A DNA stretch of 64,000 bases from an uncultured Gemmata sp. (GCA_937924775.1 CALDUT010000016.1:113235-177234); one strand, 5' to 3'; shown: positions 18,022-27,335, counted from the first letter of the stretch. Notes: generated by a model not told the origin, from the sequence alone. Made by a program: numbers and translations.

Positions 18022-18594
18022 TTATTTACCATCATCGCGGAACGGCATGCCGAAGAGGCGGAGCAGTTCCCGGGCTTCGTCGTCGCTGCGGGTGCTAGTC
18101 ACAAACGTGATGTCCATCCCTTGGGTGAAGTTGACAGTGTCCGGGTCGATTTCGGGGAAGACCAATTGTTCGGTCAAACCCATGCTGTAGTTACCGTTAC
18201 CGTCGAAGCTTTTGGGATTCACGCCGCGGAAGTCCCGAATCCGCGGTAGGGCGATGTTGATCAGCCGGTCGAGGAATTCATACATCCGCTTGCCGCGGAG
18301 AGTGACCCGACAGCCGATCTCGTTGCCAGCCCGCAGGCGGAAGCCACTGACCGCGAAGCGGGCCTTGGTGATCTGCGGACGTTGCCCGGTGATCAGGGCC
18401 AGTTGTTCCGCGGCGACCTTGATCCGCTCTTTGTCTTGCAAGGCTTTGCCAACACCCATGTTCAGGACAATTTTGGTCAGCCGCGGTAGGCTGAGCCGGT
18501 TTTTGCGGTTCAGCTTCTTTTCCAATACCGGGACGATCTCTTTGTTGTACTTCTCCAGCAGTCGCGGCGTGTAGTTCGCGGTTGCAACGGCCAT
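18022..18594 (-). CDS. rplE: Ribosomal protein uL5
   Basis: A 190-residue 50S protein that binds 5S rRNA and contacts the P-site tRNA. The segments [50 protein letters not shown] and [19 protein letters not shown] match the family over its full length. It follows rplX, with 164 bp between them that hold a hairpin. Confidence 0.97.
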   Translation of the reverse strand: MAVATANYTPRLLEKYNKEIVPVLEKKLNRKNRLSLPRLTKIVLNMGVGKALQDKERIKVAAEQLALITGQRPQITKARFAVSGFRLRAGNEIGCRVTLRGKRMYEFLDRLINIALPRIRDFRGVNPKSFDGNGNYSMGLTEQLVFPEIDPDTVNFTQGMDITFVTSTRSDDEARELLRLFGMPFRDDGK

Positions 18595-18707
18595 GTGTCA
18601 ATACCTCGGTGACCTTTCGTGAACCCATTGCCGACGGGTTCGGGTCGTGTAGGAATCGCCAGTCAAATCGTAAGGCCTTAGGCCATCGAAGGTTGTGCGT
18701 CTATAGA

Positions 18708-18725
18708 AGGTGGGGGATCCCACCT
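18708..18725 (-). promoter_or_regulatory. Intercistronic hairpin between rplX and rplE
   Basis: AGGTGGG and CCCACCT form a perfect 7-bp stem around GGAT; a smaller dyad, GTGCG-TCC-CGCAC, lies just beside it near 18737-18750. Confidence 0.4.
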
Positions 18726-18758
18726 GATCGTCAGCCGTGCGTCCCGCACGCGGCCGAC

Positions 18759-19109
18759 TCAGTTTTTCGCCGCGTATTTGGGGTTCGGCTTGCTCAAAAG
18801 CCGCAAGCGGCTACCGCTTTTCTTAGCGTACAGTTCCTTGCTGCCATCAGGCAGGTAACGCACCCCGACGCGGGTTGGCACGTTCTGTACCGGGTCGATG
18901 AGCATGACGTTGGATGCATCCACGGGCATTTCCTTCGACAGCCGCCCGCCTTGCGGGTTACGCCGCGAGGGCTTGAGGTGGCGATAGACCCGGTTGACCC
19001 CTTCCACCACCACTTTGTTTTCCTTACGAAGCACGCGCAAAATCTTGCCGCGAGTGCCTTTATCGTCGCCGGCGATGACTTCAACGATATCGTCTTTGCG
19101 AAGAAACAT
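18759..19109 (-). CDS. rplX: Ribosomal protein uL24
   Basis: A 116-residue assembly-initiating 23S rRNA-binding protein near the tunnel exit. The KOW motif lies in MFLRKDDIVEVIAGDDKGTR, followed by KILRVLRKENKVVVEGVN. The ATG at 19109 gives the standard start; the frame runs 21 codons further upstream without similarity. It lies between rplN and rplE. Confidence 0.96.
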   Translation of the reverse strand: MFLRKDDIVEVIAGDDKGTRGKILRVLRKENKVVVEGVNRVYRHLKPSRRNPQGGRLSKEMPVDASNVMLIDPVQNVPTRVGVRYLPDGSKELYAKKSGSRLRLLSKPNPKYAAKN

Positions 19110-19218
19110 GGCTGCCTCAGCGTCGGCTGATGGGCTGCGGAGTAGAGAGCAACCCATCATCACATTGTTCATGTGTTTGGTAATAATTCCAGCTCGGCTT
19201 TCTGGTGGGTTTCACCGT

Positions 19219-19584
19219 TTACACGACTTCCGCGGCCAGGCTCAGAATTTTGTTGAACTTGGCCCGCAGTTCGCGGGGAACCGCCCCGAAGATGCGGGTC
19301 CCACGGGGATTGTTGTCGTTGTCGAGCAACACCAGAGCGTTGCGATCGAAGCGGACGTAGCTTCCGTCCTCGCGGCGGGTGGCCACGCGGGTGCGGACTA
19401 CAACTCCCTTAACCACATCACCTTGTTTCACATCACCCCCTGGCAGGGCTTTCTTGACGCTGGCCCGGATGATGTCGCCCAGATACGCGACCCGCCGCTT
19501 GCTGCCACCGAGTACCTGAATGCACATCACTTCTTTGGCCCCGGTGTTGTCAGCCACATCAAGGTAAGTGTACATCTGGATCAT
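19219..19584 (-). CDS. rplN: Ribosomal protein uL14
   Basis: A 121-residue 50S protein at the subunit interface (bridge B8). [34 protein letters not shown] and [16 protein letters not shown] segments (here [20 protein letters not shown]) are diagnostic, and the length is normal. A GAGGATATC ribosome site precedes the ATG, and a hairpin stands 11 bp upstream. Confidence 0.97.
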   Translation of the reverse strand: MIQMYTYLDVADNTGAKEVMCIQVLGGSKRRVAYLGDIIRASVKKALPGGDVKQGDVVKGVVVRTRVATRREDGSYVRFDRNALVLLDNDNNPRGTRIFGAVPRELRAKFNKILSLAAEVV

Positions 19585-19594
19585 GATATCCTCG

Positions 19595-19613
19595 GAATCC
19601 CGTGTGGGGATTC
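19595..19613 (-). promoter_or_regulatory. Hairpin just upstream of the rplN start
   Basis: GAATCCC and GGGATTC pair perfectly around a five-base loop. The structure sits directly before the ribosome-binding site of rplN in the 229-bp rpsQ-rplN gap, which is otherwise empty apart from an AT-rich run near 19812-19840. Confidence 0.45.
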
Positions 19614-19813
19614 ATTCATCGGCCCTAGGGGATTTCCCGGATGAAAGTGGGACGATTCGTCAGCCCCTGCGAACACAAAGGTCGCGAACGGTTTTGGGGG
19701 AAAACCGCCGGGGTTGGTATCCTTCGCGGCTCGCTGGCTGGCCGACGAATCTCCTTTCTTCACCCGATGAATCCACAGAACGTCCTGCGTGCTGGGTACT
19801 GTCTGTTGGTGCG

Positions 19814-20197
19814 TTATTTATTTATTTTATTGTCGCCGCTTGTCGCCGGTTCGCTGCCGGGCAGTTCGCTGCCGGCCACCGCGCCTTCGAGGTTCGAGAG
19901 TGTGCGGCTGGGCGCTTTCTTGGTGATTTTGACCAATTCCCAGCGTTTGGTGCGCGACAATGGTCGGCTTTCGATGATCTGCACGGTGTCGCCCAGACGG
20001 GATTCGTTCTTTTCGTCGTGAACGTAGCAGATCGTCCGGCGTTTGACGTATTTGCCGTATTTGGGATGGCGGACGAGCCGTTGGACCTCGACGCGGCGCG
20101 TCTTGGCCATTTTGTCGCGGGTGACAATCCCTTCGAGAATCCGCCGTCCGGTGGTTTTGGTGGTCTTAGGGGTTTCTGGAATATTAGTATCAGCCAT
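19814..20197 (-). CDS. rpsQ: Ribosomal protein uS17 with terminal extensions
   Basis: A 127-residue 30S protein with an OB fold that binds 16S rRNA. The core GRRILEGIVTRDKMAKTRRV, HPKYGKYVKRRTICYVHDE and GDTVQIIESRPLSRTKRW is typical. Bacterial uS17 is usually 80-95 residues; here both ends are extended, the C-terminus by a low-complexity tail ending SGDNKINK. Its ATG overlaps the rpmC stop by one base (TAATG), implying translational coupling. Confidence 0.96.
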   Translation of the reverse strand: MADTNIPETPKTTKTTGRRILEGIVTRDKMAKTRRVEVQRLVRHPKYGKYVKRRTICYVHDEKNESRLGDTVQIIESRPLSRTKRWELVKITKKAPSRTLSNLEGAVAGSELPGSEPATSGDNKINK

Positions 20198-20625
20198 TAT
20201 TTACCGCTCCCGCGTTTGGGTGCCGGTGTCGCCGGGGTGGCCACGGGGGCCGGGGTGGCCGCCGTTTTCGCCTCGGGAATGGGAAGTTGGCCGCCTTTGG
20301 CCAGATAGAACCGCTTGAGCCGTTTGGCTTGGCGGTGTGCGGTGCGTTTGCCGGGGGCGTTTTCGGCCTCCTTCTTTTCGAGGGCGGCAATCCGCGTCGC
20401 CAGTTGGTCCAGGGGTAGCGCTTGGAGTTTGGCCAGTTCCTTTTCGCGTTGCAGGGTGCGAATCCGGGCGATGTCGCGTTTGGCTTTGCGAATCTCCGAG
20501 GGTGTTTCGAGCCGGTCGGTGGCCGACTGAAACCGGAGTTGGAACAGGTGTTTTTCCAGGTCCTTGAGCGTGAGCGCCAGTTGTTCGTCGCTCATGCCGC
20601 GGAACTCTTTCATGCGGTTCGGCAT
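20197..20625 (-). CDS. rpmC: Ribosomal protein uL29 with long C-terminal extension
   Basis: A 142-residue protein. Residues about 5-70 (MKEFRGMSDEQLALTLKDLE, then LFQLRFQSATDRLETPSEIR and RDIARIRTL) are the complete uL29, a 23S rRNA-binding protein at the tunnel exit. The usual length is 60-70 residues; here a charged helical extension and an Ala/Pro tail (PVATPATPAPKRGSGK) double it. ATG codons at 20625 and 20613 are both possible starts. The stop overlaps the rpsQ start. Confidence 0.93.
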   Translation of the reverse strand: MPNRMKEFRGMSDEQLALTLKDLEKHLFQLRFQSATDRLETPSEIRKAKRDIARIRTLQREKELAKLQALPLDQLATRIAALEKKEAENAPGKRTAHRQAKRLKRFYLAKGGQLPIPEAKTAATPAPVATPATPAPKRGSGK

Positions 20626-20716
20626 GGTTCACCTCAAGGGATGACCGTGTGTTCGCCGGGAATTCAGCAATCGGTCATCAATAATCTGAACATTTTTCTC
20701 AGCGTGAGGATCCTTC

Positions 20717-21175
20717 TTACACGTTCGGTCGTCGGGCCACAAAGCGGCATTTGAACGGCATTTTGTAGGCGACACGGGCGAGGGCGTCGCGGGCCGCGCT
20801 TTCAGGCAGCCCACCGATTTCAAAGAGAATCTGGCCGGGGCGAACGACCGCGGCCCAGTATTCCGGCTCGCCTTTGCCTTTCCCCATCCGGGTTTCGGCG
20901 GGGATCGCGGTGATCGGCTTGTGCGGAAAGACGCGGATGTAATAGCGGCCTTCCCCCGAAACGAAGCGGGTCATGGTGACCCGGCCGCTTTCGATGCATT
21001 CCGCCGACAGCCAGCCGCCTTCGAGCGCTTGCAGGCCATAATCGCCATAGGCCACGAAATTGCCGCGGTGCGCGAAGCCTTTGATCGGCCCGTGGTATTT
21101 TTTGCGTGTGGTCCGGCCGCGGACGACGCCGCGTTGGCTTTTGCGGTATTTGACCCGTTTGGGCATTTGAGGCAT
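20717..21175 (-). CDS. rplP: Ribosomal protein uL16
   Basis: A 152-residue 50S protein that helps organise the A-site tRNA-binding region. [22 protein letters not shown]-type segment ([18 protein letters not shown]), the arginine region [13 protein letters not shown] and [17 protein letters not shown] are characteristic. It lies 18 bp after rpsC and before rpmC, as in other bacteria. Confidence 0.97.
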   Translation of the reverse strand: MPQMPKRVKYRKSQRGVVRGRTTRKKYHGPIKGFAHRGNFVAYGDYGLQALEGGWLSAECIESGRVTMTRFVSGEGRYYIRVFPHKPITAIPAETRMGKGKGEPEYWAAVVRPGQILFEIGGLPESAARDALARVAYKMPFKCRFVARRPNV

Positions 21176-21193
21176 GGCCGTATCCTCGTGAGT

Positions 21194-21931
21194 TTAGCCT
21201 TGTCGTTGTCCGCCGCCGCGGCGACCCCGGCGTTTGGGGGCACTGCCCGCGCCGGCATCGGTGGAGTCGGCAATTTCCCCAGTCAGGTAGTCGCCCTGGT
21301 TAACCCACACTTTGATACCGATATTGCCTTGGGGCGTAGCGGCTTCCGCGAAACCGTATTCGACTTTGCAACGGAGCGTGGAAAGCGGGATCGAACCTTC
21401 CATGCTCTTTTCACACCGGGCCATTTCCGCGCCGCCGAGCCGGCCAGACAGTTGCAGTTTGACCCCTTTGGCCCCGTTTTCCATGGCCCGTTGCATGGCC
21501 TGTTTCATGGTCCGACGGAAGCTGGCCCGCTTTTCCAACTGTTCGGCGATGTCTTCGGCGATCAGCTGGGCATCGATTTCCGGGCGGGTCACTTCGATGG
21601 TTTTGACTTCAATGTGCCGGCGGGTAAGCTTTTCGAGAGCTTTGGTCAGTTTCTCGATCTTCTCCCCTTTTTTGCCGATGATGGCCCCGACGCGGCTGGA
21701 GGTGATGTAGATGGTCACCTGTTCGCGGGTCCGCTCAATGCGGATGTCGGAGATCCCGGGCCGCTGTTGTTTGCGGTCTTTTTTGTCCGTCAGGTAATCG
21801 AGGATGAACTGGCGGATTTTGGCATCTTCCAGCAGCAATTCGGCATAGTCTTGCTTGCTGGCGTACCAAGTGCTGCGCCACGGCCGCATGATGCCGGTGC
21901 GGAAGCCGGTTGGTCGAACTTTTTGACCCAT
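21194..21931 (-). CDS. rpsC: Ribosomal protein uS3
   Basis: A 245-residue 30S protein lining the mRNA entry channel. The N-domain (MGQKVRPTGFRTGIMRPW), the KH domain with IGKKGEKIEKL and the C-domain (ISGRL-type LSGRLGGAEMARCEKSMEG, PLSTLRCKVEYGFAEA) are all present. A basic Gly/Arg-rich C-terminus (PKRRGRRGGGQRQG) ends it. It follows rplV after 171 bp containing two strong hairpins. Confidence 0.97.
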   Translation of the reverse strand: MGQKVRPTGFRTGIMRPWRSTWYASKQDYAELLLEDAKIRQFILDYLTDKKDRKQQRPGISDIRIERTREQVTIYITSSRVGAIIGKKGEKIEKLTKALEKLTRRHIEVKTIEVTRPEIDAQLIAEDIAEQLEKRASFRRTMKQAMQRAMENGAKGVKLQLSGRLGGAEMARCEKSMEGSIPLSTLRCKVEYGFAEAATPQGNIGIKVWVNQGDYLTGEIADSTDAGAGSAPKRRGRRGGGQRQG

Positions 21932-21967
21932 ATTCGTCTCACCTCAGCGTCATCGCGACGCAGTCGG

Positions 21968-21985
21968 CCTACTCCGGGGAGTAGG
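21968..21985 (-). promoter_or_regulatory. Intercistronic hairpin before rpsC
   Basis: CCTACTCC and GGAGTAGG form a perfect 8-bp dyad around GG, 36 bp before the rpsC start. Confidence 0.45.
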
Positions 21986-22049
21986 GGGCTGGATCGTCCC
22001 GGGTTTCGTCCCCGAATCCACTGGGGGGAAGCCGGGTTTGTGAAACAAC

Positions 22050-22081
22050 CCAGGGGCCGGACCCGTGATGCCGGCCCCTGG
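22050..22081 (-). promoter_or_regulatory. Intercistronic hairpin after rplV
   Basis: CCAGGGGCCGG and CCGGCCCCTGG form a perfect 11-bp stem around a ten-base loop, 21 bp after the rplV stop. It has no T tract and could be a 3'-end stabiliser or a partial terminator inside the operon. Confidence 0.5.
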
Positions 22082-22102
22082 ACGTAGTCGGTTCTCGGGC
22101 CA

Positions 22103-22612
22103 CTAGGCACCGGCGCTGGGTGCCGCGGGGGGAGTCTTCTCCGTGTTATTGGCCGCGGTGGCCGGAGCTTGCGTGGCAGCTTCCGGAGACGCGGGGGCCG
22201 GGGGTTGCGGAGCCGGTGCCGGTGTCTGCGCTTCGGGGGGGGCCGGCGTTGGGGGAACCGGCGGCGTGAATGCGTTCTCCGGCGGGTCCGACAGGGTTAC
22301 CACTATGTGGGACATCCGCCGCAAAATCCCGAAGGCTGTGCCACGGGCCCGCGGTTGAATCCGCTTGTACATCGGAGCCCCATCGACCCGGCATTCGGTG
22401 ATGATGAGGCTGTCCGGGTCGGGGCATTCCATGTATTCGGCGTTGCCGTAGGCGCTTTGCACCACGGCTTTCATCAGTTTTGCCCCGCGATTAGGGTAAA
22501 ACGAAAGCAGTTGCAACGCTTCGTCGACGTTTTTGCCACGAATGAGGTCGGCAAACAGCCGGAGTTTCCGGGGGCCGACGTCGGCGTAGCGGTGTTTAGC
22601 TTTATAGTCCAT
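22103..22612 (-). CDS. rplV: Ribosomal protein uL22 with Pro/Ala-rich tail
   Basis: A 169-residue protein whose first 110 or so residues (RYADVGPRKLRLFADLIRGK, then LLSFYPNRGAKLMKAVVQSA and the beta-hairpin with RIQPRARGTAFGILRRMSHI) are complete uL22, which lines the nascent-peptide tunnel. The remaining 55 residues are almost only Pro, Ala, Thr and Glu (TPPVPPTPAPPEAQTPAPAP and similar). Such a tail is absent from standard uL22 and would project from the ribosome surface. Confidence 0.96.
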   Translation of the reverse strand: MDYKAKHRYADVGPRKLRLFADLIRGKNVDEALQLLSFYPNRGAKLMKAVVQSAYGNAEYMECPDPDSLIITECRVDGAPMYKRIQPRARGTAFGILRRMSHIVVTLSDPPENAFTPPVPPTPAPPEAQTPAPAPQPPAPASPEAATQAPATAANNTEKTPPAAPSAGA

Positions 22613-22684
22613 AGTCGTTGTTGTCGGGTGTCCAAATCACAGGCCAATCAGTAGCATCCAGGTGGGCGAAAGTCGGGGCGAGAG

Positions 22685-22963
22685 TCACTTGCCACCGGCT
22701 GCCGCTTTTTTCCCGCCCGAGTGTCCTTTGAATGTCCGGGTCGGCGAAAATTCACCGAGTTTATGCCCGATCATGTCTTCGGTCACATACACTTTGTGGA
22801 ACGTTTTGCCATTGTGGACGAGGAACGTGGCCCCGATAAATTCGGGGACAATGGTGCAATCCCGCGACCACGTCTTGATCGGTTCTTTGTTCAGCCCTTG
22901 TTTTTCGACTTTGGCCAACAGCCGCAGATCGACGTACGGGCCTTTTTTCAATGACCGACTCAT
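22685..22963 (-). CDS. rpsS: Ribosomal protein uS19
   Basis: A 92-residue 30S head protein forming a complex with uS13. [39 protein letters not shown], and [17 protein letters not shown] are diagnostic, with normal length. It lies between rplB and rplV, with a 212-bp gap to rplB. Confidence 0.98.
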   Translation of the reverse strand: MSRSLKKGPYVDLRLLAKVEKQGLNKEPIKTWSRDCTIVPEFIGATFLVHNGKTFHKVYVTEDMIGHKLGEFSPTRTFKGHSGGKKAAAGGK

Positions 22964-23142
22964 CGTTGCGTTCCGCTCCGCGTATGGGGAACCGTTACCG
23001 AACTTCCGTCGAACCCTGAATTCTCACGAACGAGCGGTGGAAGTCCGGTAACCGCGTCTGAGATATTTTTCACAAGCATTCCGGATTATTCACTCTAGGA
23101 GTCAGCTCGCCGCGCGACTAGGCGATTTTTTGCACGCAAGCC

Positions 23143-23166
23143 ACTCCTGGAGGGAAACCCAGGAGT
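23143..23166 (-). promoter_or_regulatory. Hairpin just after rplB
   Basis: ACTCCTGG and CCAGGAGT form a perfect 8-bp stem around an eight-base loop starting 10 bp after the rplB stop. The remaining rplB-rpsS gap contains no gene. Confidence 0.45.
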
Positions 23167-23175
23167 CTTCGGGCA

Positions 23176-24084
23176 TCAGGCCGTGTTCTGGAAGCGGCCC
23201 GCCGGACGGCGGCGGATGATCGCCTTGCTACCGGGTTTGCGTTTGTGCCGGGTCTTGCCGCCTTTGGCTGGCACACCGGTGGGCGAGCAGGGGTTGCGGC
23301 CGCCGGACGTTCGCCCTTCCCCACCGCCCATGGGGTGGTCGATGGGGTTTTGGCTGGTGCCGCGGTTGTGGGGTTTGCGGCCTTTCCAGCGCATCCGCCC
23401 CGCTTTGCCCATGCTGATGTTCATATGTTCGGGATTGGACACACTGCCGATGGTGGCCCGGCATTTGCTGGGAACCCGGCGGATTTCACCGCTGGGCATC
23501 GTCAGTTGCGCCCAATCCTTCTCCCGGGCTGTCAGGACGGCCCCGCAGCCGGCGGAGCGGCAGATCTGCCCCCCTTTGCCGGGGACCATCTCGATATTGT
23601 GAACGGTCATGCCCAGGGGAATTTTCCATAAAGGCATACAGTTGCCGACTTTCGGTTCGACCGTGTCGGACTCGCCGGACATCACCTTATCGCCGGCTTT
23701 CAGGCCGTTGGGAGCCAGAATGTAGGCCCGCAATTGTTGCGGTTTGTAGTTCGGATCGCCCGGTTTGGGGGCGTTGGGATCGCGCGGATATTCGATCAGG
23801 GCGATGCGGGCGCTGCGGTTGGGGTCGTATTCGATCTGCAGGACCGTGGCTTCGACACCGTCGCGGCGCCGTTTGAAATCGATTTTGCGGTAGCGTTGTT
23901 TGTGGCCGCCGCCGCGGAAACGGGCCGTGATGATGCCTTGGAAGTTCCGCCCGCCCTTTTTCTTTTTGGGAACCAACAGCGACTTTTCCGGGCGATTTTC
24001 ACGCGGATAGGTGCAGTCGGCAAAGTCGGAGACCATGCCGGCCCGGCGGCCCGGGGAGGTCGGTTTGTATTGCTTGATGCCCAT
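23176..24084 (-). CDS. rplB: Ribosomal protein uL2
   Basis: A 302-residue core 50S protein needed for subunit joining and peptidyl-transferase activity. [40 protein letters not shown], the [19 protein letters not shown] segment and the C-terminal [19 protein letters not shown] (catalytic-site His region) are intact. It is slightly longer than the usual 275 residues because of an internal insertion after the second conserved block. It follows rplW by 23 bp. Confidence 0.97.
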   Translation of the reverse strand: MGIKQYKPTSPGRRAGMVSDFADCTYPRENRPEKSLLVPKKKKGGRNFQGIITARFRGGGHKQRYRKIDFKRRRDGVEATVLQIEYDPNRSARIALIEYPRDPNAPKPGDPNYKPQQLRAYILAPNGLKAGDKVMSGESDTVEPKVGNCMPLWKIPLGMTVHNIEMVPGKGGQICRSAGCGAVLTAREKDWAQLTMPSGEIRRVPSKCRATIGSVSNPEHMNISMGKAGRMRWKGRKPHNRGTSQNPIDHPMGGGEGRTSGGRNPCSPTGVPAKGGKTRHKRKPGSKAIIRRRPAGRFQNTA

Positions 24085-24107
24085 GGCTTTTCTCGTTCGC
24101 TGGTCGA

Positions 24108-24473
24108 TTAGAAGAATTCGATCTTATCTTCCGGGTGCAGGGTGACGATCGCTTTCTTCCAGTGGGGTAACTGGCCGACAATCATGCGGAAGCGGCGTTT
24201 TTTGCCTGCGCGAATTTGCGTGCGGACCGCTTCCACCCGCACGTTGAACAGCTCTTCGATGGCGTTTTTGATCTGTGTTTTGGTCGCCAGCGGATTGACC
24301 TGGAACGTGTAAGCGTTGTAGCGGGTGCTTTGGTGGGTGCCCTTTTCGGTCACCAGGGGCCGCAGCACAATCTGGTAAGGTTTGAGTTCCAACCCAGGGC
24401 GGCCGTGGACGCACGGCTGACGCAACGCCAGCTTCCGCAGGTACTTCTTCGGGTGAGGTCGTGAACGGGCCAT
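24108..24473 (-). CDS. rplW: Ribosomal protein uL23 with N-terminal extension
   Basis: A 121-residue protein at the tunnel exit, the docking site for trigger factor and SRP. The core [39 protein letters not shown] and the basic [19 protein letters not shown] are typical. About 28 residues ([20 protein letters not shown] onward) precede the usual start. The ATG at 24473 is the only good start; no internal Met lies before the core. Confidence 0.95.
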   Translation of the reverse strand: MARSRPHPKKYLRKLALRQPCVHGRPGLELKPYQIVLRPLVTEKGTHQSTRYNAYTFQVNPLATKTQIKNAIEELFNVRVEAVRTQIRAGKKRRFRMIVGQLPHWKKAIVTLHPEDKIEFF

Positions 24474-24543
24474 GGCACAGATTCTCGTTCCAAGTCGGAG
24501 TGTTACGCCGTTGCGGTGTGCGGGCTCACCGCGTCACCGCCGG

Positions 24544-25293
24544 TTATTTCTTCGCCCGCAGAGCCTCCAGGGCACTTTTGGTGAGTAACAGTCGCTTTTG
24601 CTTCAACACCGTGTAGCAGTTGAATTCCGCGGCGGGCAGAACCTTCACGCCTGCGATGTTGCGGGCCGACTTGTACACAGTGGGGTCGAGTTTGTCGGTC
24701 CCGATCAGTACGGTGGTGTCGAGCAGGGTGAGAGTCTTTTCGCCTTGCTCGGTGATTTTGGTGCCAATTGTGATGGCTTTCAGCACACTCGTCATGTCCT
24801 TGGTTTTCGGGGCCGGCAGGCTCAAATCGTCGAGGATGATGGCTTGCCCATCAACGAATTTCGACAATATCGCCATCCGGGTGGCAGCCCGCACGGCCTT
24901 TTTCGGCAGGTGATATTCGTAATCCCGCGGTTTAGGGCCTTTGGCGGTACCGCCGCCGCGGCGCTTGTTGGTGCGTTTGCTGCCGACGCGGGCGTTGCCG
25001 GTGCCCTTCTGCCGGAAGAGCTTTTTGGTGCTACCAGCGACTTGCCCGCGGCGGAGCGTGTGGTGCGTTCCCGCCCGTTGGTTGGCTAGGTACATCAGCA
25101 CCACATCGTGCATCAGTTGTTTGCTGATCTTGCCGCCGAAATCGGCCGGGTCGATCTGCACCGTCCCGACTTCCTGGCCGGTGCGGTTGAACACCGGAAC
25201 CGTGATCGGGTCTTTCACCGCGATGCAACGAGAGGCCGCCACCCCGTTGGGGGGGGTTGGGGGCGTTGTAGTTTCTGGCATGGGTTCAGCCAC
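24544..25293 (-). CDS. rplD: Ribosomal protein uL4
   Basis: A 249-residue 50S protein whose extended loop reaches the tunnel wall; in Escherichia coli it also represses the S10 operon. VPVFNRTGQEVGTVQIDPAD, the loop region GSTKKLFRQKGTGNARVGSK with RRGGGTAKGPKPRDY, and KKAVRAATRMAILSK are characteristic. An N-terminal extension of about 28 residues (ETTTPPTPPNGVAAS and on) is unusual. Starts at 25293 and 25281 are both possible. It follows rpsJ directly; rplC, which usually lies between them, is absent. Confidence 0.95.
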   Translation of the reverse strand: MAEPMPETTTPPTPPNGVAASRCIAVKDPITVPVFNRTGQEVGTVQIDPADFGGKISKQLMHDVVLMYLANQRAGTHHTLRRGQVAGSTKKLFRQKGTGNARVGSKRTNKRRGGGTAKGPKPRDYEYHLPKKAVRAATRMAILSKFVDGQAIILDDLSLPAPKTKDMTSVLKAITIGTKITEQGEKTLTLLDTTVLIGTDKLDPTVYKSARNIAGVKVLPAAEFNCYTVLKQKRLLLTKSALEALRAKK

Positions 25294-25306
25294 TCCACAC
25301 CCCGCC

Positions 25307-25327
25307 TACTCCAGAGGGCCTGGAGTA
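25307..25327 (-). promoter_or_regulatory. Hairpin upstream of rplD
   Basis: TACTCCAG and CTGGAGTA form a perfect 8-bp stem around AGGGC, 14 bp before the rplD start in the gap where rplC would be expected. Confidence 0.45.
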
Positions 25328-25502
25328 ACCGCACCATTGAGACGGGCTTTGGCCAGCCCTTCTCGGCGGTGAGACGGGGCTTGTTTTCCTGTTCGGAAGC
25401 CGCTTGCGGAAGCTGTTCCGAGGGGAATTCTTGCACAAGCAGGAACTACTATCCTACCGCGCCGGCGGGACGCGGCAACCGGATTTTCCCGAATATTCCG
25501 CC

Positions 25503-25832
<330 letters not shown>

Positions 25833-25880
25833 GGCTTGCCTCGTATGACAGTGCGTTCTGCGAAGGAGCAGGAAAGATTA

Positions 25881-25909
25881 ACACTAAGCACCACCCGAAC
25901 AACCGTCAA
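25881..25909 (-). promoter_or_regulatory. Promoter of the S10/spc gene string
   Basis: On the minus strand TTGACG (25904-25909) and TAGTGT (25881-25886) are 17 bp apart, about 50 bp before the rpsJ GTG. The -35 is near-consensus and the -10 weak. The remaining gap up to 26090 shows no gene. Confidence 0.5.
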
Positions 25910-26090
25910 GGTCGTGCCGCGGCAAATGGGCCAAACGACGTGCCCCAGCCTCAACCACGGCCCGAAGGCCACGCTGTGGGGCATCTAGCCGCCCGAGGGG
26001 GCTTTTTCTCCGAATTCTGCAAGCTTGGAGGCCCACTCGGGGCCGGGAGGGAAAATGGCTGTTGGGAGTCGTGGCCATGCCACGGGAAGA

Positions 26091-27335
26091 TCATGGGTTT
26101 TGGACCGCGGCCACGGCCAATTGTTGCAGTTTCTCGCGCATGGGTGAGGCATCGGCGTTGGCGAGGTTGGTTCGCTGAATGAGCAGGATTACAAACAGGT
26201 CTTGCTGCGGGTCGATCCATCCTTGGGTGCCGAAGGCCCCCCCGTGGCCGTAGCTGCCAGGACGAAGCATCGCGGTGACGCCCTGAGGTTGCCGGACCAC
26301 AGCCCAGCCGAAGCCGAACCCCATGCCGTCCACAAACCCGGTTTTAAGAGTCCCGGTTTGCAGTTGCGTCATCGTGGCGACGGCTTTTTCACTGAGAATC
26401 CGCTGGTTGTTGAATGTTCCGCGGTTCAGCATCATCTGGTAGAGCCGGGCCAGATCGTCGCCACACGAAACCAGCCCGCCGGCGGGGATCGGGTGCTGCG
26501 CGTTTTCGGTAAGGCTGATGAGGGTGTTGGGAGTGGCGACCAGTTTCCCTTCCGGGTTCTTGCCGTAGGTGACGGCGAGGCGTTCCAACTGGGCCCGGGT
26601 GGGGTAGAACATGGTGTCCTTCAGACCCAGGGGGTCGAACAGCCGTTTTTGCAGGAAAATTTCGTATTTCTCCCCGCTGACGACCTCGATGACGCGGCCC
26701 AAAGTGTCGATCCCGGGGTTGGAGTAGCTCCATTGTGTCCCCGGTTCGAACCGCAACGGTTGCAAAGCGGTGGCGAGGGCGGTTTCGGCCAGTGTGCGGT
26801 TCCGCTGGGTGTAAACGTCGCTCACACCTACCGGGTAGTTCGCCACACCGCTGGTGTGCGTCAGCAGATCACGGAGCTTCACGGGCCGTTGCGGTTTCAC
26901 CAGTGTTTGCGTGCCGGTGGCATCGGTGACCAACAACCGCTGGCCGGTGAATTCCGGGAGGTGCTTGGCCACGTCGTCGTCGGGGTGCAGTTTCCCTTCG
27001 TCGTAAAGAATCATGATGCCGATAGCGGTGATGGGTTTGGTCATCGACGCAATGCGGAAGAGCGTATCCTTGGTCATAGGCCTTTTCGCAGACACATCAG
27101 CCAGACCCACCGCATCGAAGGCGAGGATACTGTCTTTACGGCCAACGACCGTGACCGCACCGGCCAATTCGCCCTCGTCGATGAATTTCTGCATCGCCGC
27201 GGGGATCGCACGGAGCTTCTCGGGATGCGCAACGGTGGGTTCCGCCGCGGCCGCACCACGAAGGGCCAGGGGCGGCGCCCCAATCCCGACGACCACCAAC
27301 CACACAAGGATCCACCCCTGACCACGGGAAAACAT
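26091..27335 (-). CDS. Secreted beta-lactamase-family serine hydrolase (class C-like)
   Basis: A 414-residue exported protein. Residues 1-31 are a signal peptide ending near GAAAAEP. The nucleophile motif SMTK (S97, K100) follows FRIA, the second motif is YSN in QWSYSNPGID, and HGGAFGT provides the third motif position. DLLTHTSGVANYP is a further hallmark of this superfamily (Pfam Beta-lactamase, PF00144), which includes class C beta-lactamases, D-peptidases and esterases. The domain alone does not show antibiotic hydrolysis; an esterase or peptidase role is equally likely. It is 67 bp after the voltage-sensor-like gene and may share its transcript. Confidence 0.88.
   Translation of the reverse strand: MFSRGQGWILVWLVVVGIGAPPLALRGAAAAEPTVAHPEKLRAIPAAMQKFIDEGELAGAVTVVGRKDSILAFDAVGLADVSAKRPMTKDTLFRIASMTKPITAIGIMILYDEGKLHPDDDVAKHLPEFTGQRLLVTDATGTQTLVKPQRPVKLRDLLTHTSGVANYPVGVSDVYTQRNRTLAETALATALQPLRFEPGTQWSYSNPGIDTLGRVIEVVSGEKYEIFLQKRLFDPLGLKDTMFYPTRAQLERLAVTYGKNPEGKLVATPNTLISLTENAQHPIPAGGLVSCGDDLARLYQMMLNRGTFNNQRILSEKAVATMTQLQTGTLKTGFVDGMGFGFGWAVVRQPQGVTAMLRPGSYGHGGAFGTQGWIDPQQDLFVILLIQRTNLANADASPMREKLQQLAVAAVQNP

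Noticed and set aside
26091..27335. Antibiotic-resistance beta-lactamase
   Set aside because: The superfamily motifs alone do not distinguish resistance enzymes from esterases and peptidases, and the context gives no support.
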